NCBI GenBank assembly: GCA_016875165.1
Contig: VGSF01000043.1
Coordinates: 1-37,289 of the forward strand
From: Deltaproteobacteria bacterium
GTDB taxonomy: Bacteria; Desulfobacterota; SM23-61
Reading direction: 5' to 3'
Length of the DNA stretch: 37,289 nt
Positions 32,768 to 37,289 of this stretch are shown one piece after another (positions within the stretch are counted from its first letter, which is position 1; each line of letters begins with the position of its first letter). The position numbers and the translations under genes are program-made. The notes under the pieces are model-generated. The model made no database searches, was not told the origin of the DNA, and worked only from the letters and a program-made list of their open reading frames with translations.

Positions 32768-34020
32768 ATTATCCTCCTTGGATCGAAAATTTTACCTCGC
32801 CAGGCACTCGCCGCGGCCGTGGCCGGTGAAGCCAGATAGATTTCCGCTCGGGGACTTCCCATGCGCCCCTTGAAGTTCCGGTTGGTGGTAGACAGGCATC
32901 GCTCCCCGTCTCCCAAGAGGCCGGAATGGGCGCCAAAGCAGGGTCCACAGCCAGGGGGCAGAATCATAGCTCCGGCTTTCACCAGGGTTTGTATATGGCC
33001 TGCTTCCATTGCCGCCAGGTAGATATCCCTGGAAGCCGGACCTATGATCAGGCGCACGCCGGGATCAATGCGGCGGTTTTCCAGGATCGCTGCGGCCACA
33101 GTTAGGTCTTCCAGCCTTCCGTTTGTGCAGGACCCTATAAATACCTGATCGATGGAGAGACCTTCCACCGCGCTTACCTCTTTGACGTCGTCCACCCTGT
33201 GGGGACAGGCAATCTGTGGCCCTAATTCATTTAGGTTCACTTCCAGAACCTTTTCATAATTTGCCCCGGGATCCGGGTAAACGGCTTGGTAAGATACTCC
33301 GAAGCGTTTTAAAAAGCTGCCGGTTACTTCATCCGGTGGAAAGAAGGCATTTTTGGCCCCCATTTCGATTCCCATGTTGGCTACGGTCATCCGGTCCGCT
33401 ACCGACATCTGCCGGACCCCCGGGCCGAGAAACTCTACAGACCGGTAAGTGGCCCCGTCAGCCGACAACAAGCTGATGACCTTGAGAATAAGATCCTTGG
33501 CGGATACGGCCGCCGGAAAGGTTCCTCTTACTTCCACTTTAATCGATTGGGGCACGCGCAGCCAAGTTTCGCCCGTAGCCCAAAGGCAAGCCATTTCCGT
33601 GGCGTCGATGGGTGTGCCAAAAGCCCCCACTGCGCCATAGGTCGTGGAGTGAGAATCCTTCCCAAAGATAAGCTCTCCGGGAAAGACCAGCCCCTGCTCA
33701 ACCATCAACTGGTGGCAGATCCCCTCCCCGACATCGAAGAATTTATGGATCCCTTGTTCGGCGGCAAACTGGCGGACCAGGCGGTGAGAATTGGCCTGAT
33801 CGGGAACCTGGGGCGGGGTTTCGTGATCCAGGATGAGTACGATCCGCTGCGGATCCCAGACCCGCTTGACTCCCAGCTCGCGGAAGAAGTTGATGACAAT
33901 GGCATTGGTGGCGCTGACTGACATTACCCGGTCCGGGGCGACCCTGACGATTTCTCCGGCTTTCACCCCTGGCCGGGAAGCCTTGATCCCCAAAATCTTT
34001 TCGGCAAAAGTAAAAGCCAT
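32764..34020 (-). CDS. LeuC-like aconitase-family dehydratase, large subunit
   Basis: A 418-residue subunit of the short, two-component aconitase branch (3-isopropylmalate/homoaconitate/dimethylmalate dehydratases). The 4Fe-4S cysteines are C298 in IGSCTNGR and C358/C361 in PPGCGPCFGAHSG. VLILDHETPPQ, FDVGEGICHQL and GKDSHSTTYGA are typical substrate and cluster residues. It combines with the LeuD-like subunit encoded 4 bases upstream. Leucine biosynthesis would be the default label, but the neighbours (lyase and carboxylate transporter, no leuA) suggest catabolic isomerisation or dehydration of a substituted malate or tricarboxylate. Confidence 0.9.
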   Translation of the reverse strand: MAFTFAEKILGIKASRPGVKAGEIVRVAPDRVMSVSATNAIVINFFRELGVKRVWDPQRIVLILDHETPPQVPDQANSHRLVRQFAAEQGIHKFFDVGEGICHQLMVEQGLVFPGELIFGKDSHSTTYGAVGAFGTPIDATEMACLWATGETWLRVPQSIKVEVRGTFPAAVSAKDLILKVISLLSADGATYRSVEFLGPGVRQMSVADRMTVANMGIEMGAKNAFFPPDEVTGSFLKRFGVSYQAVYPDPGANYEKVLEVNLNELGPQIACPHRVDDVKEVSAVEGLSIDQVFIGSCTNGRLEDLTVAAAILENRRIDPGVRLIIGPASRDIYLAAMEAGHIQTLVKAGAMILPPGCGPCFGAHSGLLGDGERCLSTTNRNFKGRMGSPRAEIYLASPATAAASAWRGKIFDPRRII

Positions 34021-34024
34021 AACT

Positions 34025-34552
34025 TTACCCCTCTATATCCTTTTTCCGCTGAAGGAATTTCTTGGTATAGGAGACAAGCCCGCCGGAAAGAAGGATCTCC
34101 ATCAGAAAATCTGGCAGAGGTTGGAATCGGAACCTCTGCCCCTGACTTTCGATGATTCCCTTTTGGAAATCAATAAAAATCGGATCTCCCTCAGCTAACG
34201 CTTGGCTTGCTTCCGGGCACTCGATGACCGGCAATCCCTGGTTGATTGAGTTGCGGAAGAAGTTTCTTGCGAAAGAGACCGCCACGACTGCCCCGATTCC
34301 TGCATACTTCAAGCAGGAGACCGCCTGGGAGCGGGAAGACCCGCACCCAAAGTTTTGCCCGGCCACGATGACGTCGTTAGGGGTGATCCGGGCCGGAAAT
34401 CCAGGGTCAATTCCTTCCAGGGCATGGCTGGCCCATTCCTTGGGATCCACCACAGTGACATACTTTCCCGGGTAGATTAGATCGGTATCGACATGGTCCC
34501 CCAGCTTTAAAACCCGTCCCCTGACTCCCTTGTTGTCCATAACCGCCTTCAT
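34025..34552 (-). CDS. LeuD-like aconitase-family dehydratase, small subunit
   Basis: A 175-residue swivel-domain subunit. It contains DHVDTDLIYPGKYV near the N-terminus and the key substrate loop GQNFGCGSSRSQAV near 65-78, followed by FARNFFRNSINQGLPVIE. It completes the active site of the LeuC-like subunit. The loop reads SSRSQA where LeuD of leucine synthesis usually has SSREHA, a small hint of a different substrate. GGGAG precedes ATG 34552. Confidence 0.9.
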   Translation of the reverse strand: MKAVMDNKGVRGRVLKLGDHVDTDLIYPGKYVTVVDPKEWASHALEGIDPGFPARITPNDVIVAGQNFGCGSSRSQAVSCLKYAGIGAVVAVSFARNFFRNSINQGLPVIECPEASQALAEGDPIFIDFQKGIIESQGQRFRFQPLPDFLMEILLSGGLVSYTKKFLQRKKDIEG

Positions 34553-34599
34553 ACCAGACTCCCGTTCTTAGGATCATTCTTCCCTGTGCCCAAAGCCAT

Positions 34600-35706
34600 T
34601 CACATCTCCTTAATCTTCTTCGCCGCATAGCAGCGTTCCAGTTCCTCCTTGAGCGCAGCGGCAACCACCATGGCCCCTTTCTCTACCTGACCGGCCGGCG
34701 AGATGGAGAAACCTTCTTTTTCCAGTGCTTGCCAGATGGCTTTCTCCAGCAGATCGGCATCCTTTTTGCGCCCCAGATACTCCAGCATCATGCCGGCAGC
34801 CCTGATTTGGGAAAGCGGGTTGGCAATGTTTTTTCCGGCGATATCCGGCGCTGAGCCATGAATGGGTTCAAAATAAGCGCGTTCTTCCCCGACATTGGCT
34901 GACGGGCACATCCCCAGTCCGCCTATTGTTGCTCCCCCCAGATCGCTTAGAATGTCCCCAAACATATTCTCAGTGACAATCACATGGAAATGCTGGGGCT
35001 TAGTAATTAAAGCTGCCGCGGCAGCATCGACATAGAGGGTTTCAATCTCCACCTCGGGTGTTTCCTTGGCCGCCTCGGCAAAGACCTGCCGGAAAAAGTA
35101 AAAACTCCTCAGGACGTTGCTTTTTTCCACCAAAGTGACCCTTCTGCGTCCATCCTCGGGAGCCCCTCTGGTTTTGCGCAAAGCCATATCAAAGGCAAAG
35201 CGGCAAATCCTCTCGCATCCTTTGCGGGTAAGGAGCAAAGTGTCGGTGGCGGCCTGTTCGGTGATAAGCCCGCGGCCGCGGGAAGCATAAAGCCCTTCGG
35301 TGTTTTCTCGGATAATAACGTAGTCAATGCTCTCCGGCGATTTGTCCTTGAGCGGCGTGGGCACTTTGGGAAACAGCTTGATCGGACGTACGTTGGCATA
35401 GAGATCGAAACCATTCCGGAGCACACCTCCCAGCGATCCGGCTTCGGTACCGTCCGGCAGACGCACCTCAGGCAACCCAACCGGCCCTTTTAAGGTAGCA
35501 TCGGACTGGCGGATGGCCTCGAATGTTTCCGCGGACATATTTTTCCCGTTTTTAAGGTAATAATTCGCGCCGGCTTGATGAACATCATAAGATAAACGAA
35601 AGTCGCCGGCCAATTCCTGGATTGTATCCAGGACCGCTACGGCGGCTGCGACGATTTCTGGCCCGATGCCGTCTCCCGGCAAAACTACAATGCGATAGGT
35701 CTTCAT
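34600..35706 (-). CDS. isocitrate/isopropylmalate dehydrogenase family oxidative decarboxylase
   Basis: A 368-residue NAD(P)- and metal-dependent beta-decarboxylating dehydrogenase. Visible: VVLPGDGIGPEIV at the start, GSLGGVLRNGFDLYANVRPI, RENTEGLYASRGRG with the catalytic tyrosine, the EKSNVLR lysine, MFGDILSDLGG metal-binding aspartates, and HGSAPDIAGKNIANP of the cofactor loop. The family includes LeuB, isocitrate, homoisocitrate, tartrate and 3-methylmalate dehydrogenases. The GPVG and RPIKLF details do not settle the substrate. It opens the catabolic run; AGAGG lies before ATG 35706. A C-rich palindrome (35756-35852) lies just upstream, where the operon promoter should be. Confidence 0.9.
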   Translation of the reverse strand: MKTYRIVVLPGDGIGPEIVAAAVAVLDTIQELAGDFRLSYDVHQAGANYYLKNGKNMSAETFEAIRQSDATLKGPVGLPEVRLPDGTEAGSLGGVLRNGFDLYANVRPIKLFPKVPTPLKDKSPESIDYVIIRENTEGLYASRGRGLITEQAATDTLLLTRKGCERICRFAFDMALRKTRGAPEDGRRRVTLVEKSNVLRSFYFFRQVFAEAAKETPEVEIETLYVDAAAAALITKPQHFHVIVTENMFGDILSDLGGATIGGLGMCPSANVGEERAYFEPIHGSAPDIAGKNIANPLSQIRAAGMMLEYLGRKKDADLLEKAIWQALEKEGFSISPAGQVEKGAMVVAAALKEELERCYAAKKIKEM

Positions 35707-35755
35707 CTTTTACCTCTTCTCTCTCACTTTTTTCAGGTATTTGTAAATTTATTAA

Positions 35756-35852
35756 CACCCCCACCCTAACCCTCCCCCATCCAGGGGGAGGGAATTAGGG
35801 AGCCCCCCAAGTATCACCCCTCCCCTGGCGGGAGGGGGTTGGGGGGAGGGGG
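35756..35852. repeat. C-rich palindromic element, copy C
   Basis: Two perfect hairpins, CCCTCCCCC/GGGGGAGGG (35770-35792) and CCCTCCC/GGGAGGG (35818-35836), are flanked by CCCCCACCCTAA on the left and GGTTGGGGGGAGGGGG on the right, which mirror each other. The hairpins face inward here, the opposite of copies at 5.2 and 26.4 kb. It lies between the MshEN-like gene and the catabolic run and could stop transcription of the former. Confidence 0.65.
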
Positions 35853-35865
35853 ATAAAAAAGGAAA

Positions 35866-35884
35866 TTCCTATACAATTAAATTA
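35866..35884. repeat. 19-bp repeat, copy 2
   Basis: Exact match to 4658-4676. It directly follows the C-rich palindrome. Confidence 0.5.
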
Positions 35885-35923
35885 AGAATTCTCCGGAGGA
35901 AATTGGAATTTTGTTTATTTTTT

Positions 35924-36157
35924 TCACTGTTCTTTAAATAAAGGTATATTTTTCCCTAAGAGGCCTAATAAATCATTAATCTGGGAGAGGGTAATCAGCC
36001 CCTGTTCTAATAGGATTCGCCCGATAAGTCTGTGTTTCCCCTTTTCTATATCCTCCATCACCTGAATCTTCAATGCTTCAATGACCTGATCTGCCGTGAT
36101 AAATCCTTTCTCCACAGCCAAAATTCCAAACCGCTTTTCGAGGTGCTCCGTCTCCAT
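35924..36157 (-). CDS. stand-alone MshEN-like (GspE N-terminal type) small protein
   Basis: A 77-residue protein consisting of two half-repeats: RFGILAVEKGFITADQ (continuing VIEALKIQ) and LIGRILLEQGLITLSQ. This is the pattern of the N-terminal domain of type II secretion/MSHA pilus ATPases, where the paired motif RLGxxLVxxGLI can bind cyclic di-GMP. The first copy keeps the arginine; the second reads LIG. No ATPase domain follows. ATG 36157 has GGGAGGAT upstream; the frame extends to 36187 but that part overlaps the transposase remnant. It may sense or transmit a nucleotide signal, but this is an inference from the motif only. Confidence 0.6.
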   Translation of the reverse strand: METEHLEKRFGILAVEKGFITADQVIEALKIQVMEDIEKGKHRLIGRILLEQGLITLSQINDLLGLLGKNIPLFKEQ

Positions 36158-36198
36158 GTTATCCTCCCATTTTCGTGAATTGGGCATCTGGCGATATT

Positions 36199-36902
36199 CC
36201 CCTCCTTTAAAATCTCCGCAATAAATTCCCCGTCCCCCAAGATCCGAGCATCATGCCCAACCTTCTCCTGATCGCCTCGCAACGTCAATACCCGTGACCA
36301 CCCTCCAAGGCTCCGAACCAATCTACCCCCCACTAACTCCGGCCTCCGGCCCTGGCCTTCTCCCTCCTCCATAAAATTTGAATAAGCCCGGATGGCTTTT
36401 CCCTTCTGCACATGAAACTGCCTAAGAACATATTCTCTGTCTTGCCAGTCATTTCTGTACTCCCCGATTAAAACACTGTGCCCACTCCAACTGTGTCGAT
36501 TTAGTTGTCTAAGGCTTTTAACCACTCCCCCCTCAGTGGATTCAAATGAATATAGCGAACCAGCTCCAATAAATAGGGCTCCTCTTCTCATACGATAGAT
36601 TTGTATCGATCCTGAAATAAATGCCCTCTTCGCCGATACCTTTGGTTGAAATAGATGGCATAGGCGGTTAGCAGACGCCGCATGAATTGAGAAATCCCCT
36701 GGAGGCCGCTAAAGAGCAATAAATGATTGGCCATTAAAACCCAGGCCAGGATTCGGGTCTTAGTGGATTTCACCAACTGGCTTACGCGCTCAATGAAGGT
36801 TTGCCGGTCCTGGTCATCCCGAAAAATCTCGATCCCATCGATTCCCCTGATCATCACATGGTGAAGGGTCCCGGGAGCATCCAATCTTGCTTTTCTTGGC
36901 AT
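36199..36902 (-). pseudogene. REP-associated tyrosine transposase (Y1/RAYT), degenerate
   Basis: The N-terminal part (36588-36902) starts MPRKARLDAPGTLHHVMIRG, and the C-terminal part (in another frame up to about 36199) has NRHSWSGHSVLIG, GRRPELVGGRLVRSLGGWSR and ILGDGEFIAEIL, all hallmarks of this family. It is broken: the HUH motif usually reading NHxHLLL is NHLLL, two residues short; after YKSIV comes an in-frame TGA where Cys is usual, beyond which EEEPYLLELVRYIHLNPLRG continues in frame; then a missing base in a G-run at about 36526 shifts the frame. Intact relatives move REP palindromes. This copy cannot be active. Confidence 0.85.
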
Positions 36903-37013
36903 GCAGAGTCTCTATCATAAGAAGAAAATATGTAAACTAAATTAGAAGCTCAAGCAAGCCTATTATTTTTATCATGGCTTCTGGCTGTTTGCAAGGTCGG
37001 AGGCCATTTTATT

Positions 37014-37160
37014 TTGCTTTTAGTCGAGGTTTGTTGCCGCTGGTGCGATTTGAGTTTCTACGTGTGCCGGAGATGCTGGAGGGGACAGGCTTATTGTAGT
37101 GAAGAGTGTCGTCGTATTTTAGGGAGAAGCCAAGTTCGCCGGGAGGCGCAAAGACATTAG
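37014..37160 (+). CDS. tiny cysteine-rich zinc-finger-like protein
   Basis: A 48-residue frame reading MLLVEVCCRWC, then DLSFYVCRRCWRGQAYCSEE and CRRILGRSQVRREAQRH. The six to seven cysteines in CxxC and CxxxC spacing and the GQAYCSEECRR motif recall small zinc-binding ORFs often found beside transposases. The start would be TTG 37014 with GGAGG (36999-37003) about 10 bases upstream. Relatives I recall continue with another Arg-rich stretch, so this may be truncated. The opposite-strand frame 37009-37221 is its shadow. Confidence 0.45.
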   Translation: MLLVEVCCRWCDLSFYVCRRCWRGQAYCSEECRRILGRSQVRREAQRH

Positions 37161-37234
37161 TTGTGTAGAAAAAAGGAGACCTGTTTAGTAAAATAGCCCT
37201 CTTTACGATAGAGAATATCATAAAAGGGGGCTAA

Positions 37235-37289
37235 GTGGGAAACGCTTATTATCAGAAACAGGAAGTCACAATAGAATTTGATTGTAGCT
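37235..37289 (+). CDS. start of an unidentified gene, truncated by the window edge
   Basis: GTG at 37235 follows AAAGGGGG at good spacing and opens a frame to the edge: MGNAYYQKQEVTIEFDCS. It follows the zinc-finger-like ORF in the same direction, so both may belong to one element. Eighteen residues are too few for a family call. Confidence 0.35.
   Translation, partial: MGNAYYQKQEVTIEFDCS

Noticed and set aside
32764..35706. Plain leucine biosynthesis (leuBCD)
   Set aside because: Not excluded, but no leuA is present and the genes are coupled to a lyase and a carboxylate importer, so I did not assign leu symbols.
37009..37221. 70-residue minus-strand frame
   Set aside because: It overlaps the cysteine-rich plus-strand ORF, which has a recognisable motif; the minus frame has no family resemblance.

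Overview
The window looks like a chromosomal segment of an anaerobic, deltaproteobacterial-type bacterium (Desulfobacterota, perhaps the Syntrophales side). This is an inference from gene content: DUF362 TAT protein, ferredoxin-dependent 2-oxoacid oxidoreductase subunit, tripartite tricarboxylate transporter, CaiB/BaiF CoA-transferase, AMP-forming acyl-CoA ligase, and intergenic repeat families typical of that group. I saw no rRNA, tRNA or CRISPR array. The outer parts (1-5.4 kb and 35.7-37.3 kb) look AT-richer, gene-poor and full of repeats and decayed elements; the middle is densely coding.

Layout. 1-5.4 kb: edge of a gene with a good promoter, a gene-free stretch, a vapBC-type toxin-antitoxin pair, an acyl-CoA ligase with an operator-like palindrome and an odd internal insertion, then 1.5 kb of nested repeats. 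5.4-9.75 kb: an ABC exporter (ATPase, then an FtsX/MacB-type permease split by a one-base frameshift) followed by an AttH/CrtC-like lipocalin protein. 10.0-11.3 kb: an MFS transporter bracketed by two inverted-repeat elements with related ends. 12.1-13.7 kb: DUF362 TAT protein coupled to a small lipoprotein. 13.8-18.7 kb: CoA-transferase (minus), then fba, fbp and an M48 protease (plus). 19.3-24.2 kb: peptide-type ABC importer (binding protein and two permeases, no ATPases) plus an M20 peptidase.

24.2-35.7 kb is a long minus-strand run, transcribed right to left: isopropylmalate/isocitrate-type dehydrogenase, LeuD-like and LeuC-like dehydratase subunits, isocitrate-lyase/PEP-mutase-family lyase, TctC, TctB, TctA, a lone PorB-like subunit, an LsrF-like thiolase/aldolase, and an aldolase/short-chain dehydrogenase fusion. 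Import of a di- or tricarboxylate, dehydration/hydration, oxidation, C-C cleavage and 2-oxoacid oxidation would make a coherent catabolic pathway, possibly for alkylated malates; the substrate is not readable from sequence. Within this run, between the last two genes, sits a DUF559 endonuclease-like gene flanked by inverted C-rich hairpin repeats whose relatives occur as short palindromes at 3.9, 5.2 and 35.8 kb. This is the most element-like and least explained feature in the window.

35.9-37.3 kb: a stand-alone MshEN-like domain protein, a REP-associated tyrosine transposase broken in several ways, a tiny cysteine-rich zinc-finger-like ORF, and the start of an unknown gene running off the edge.
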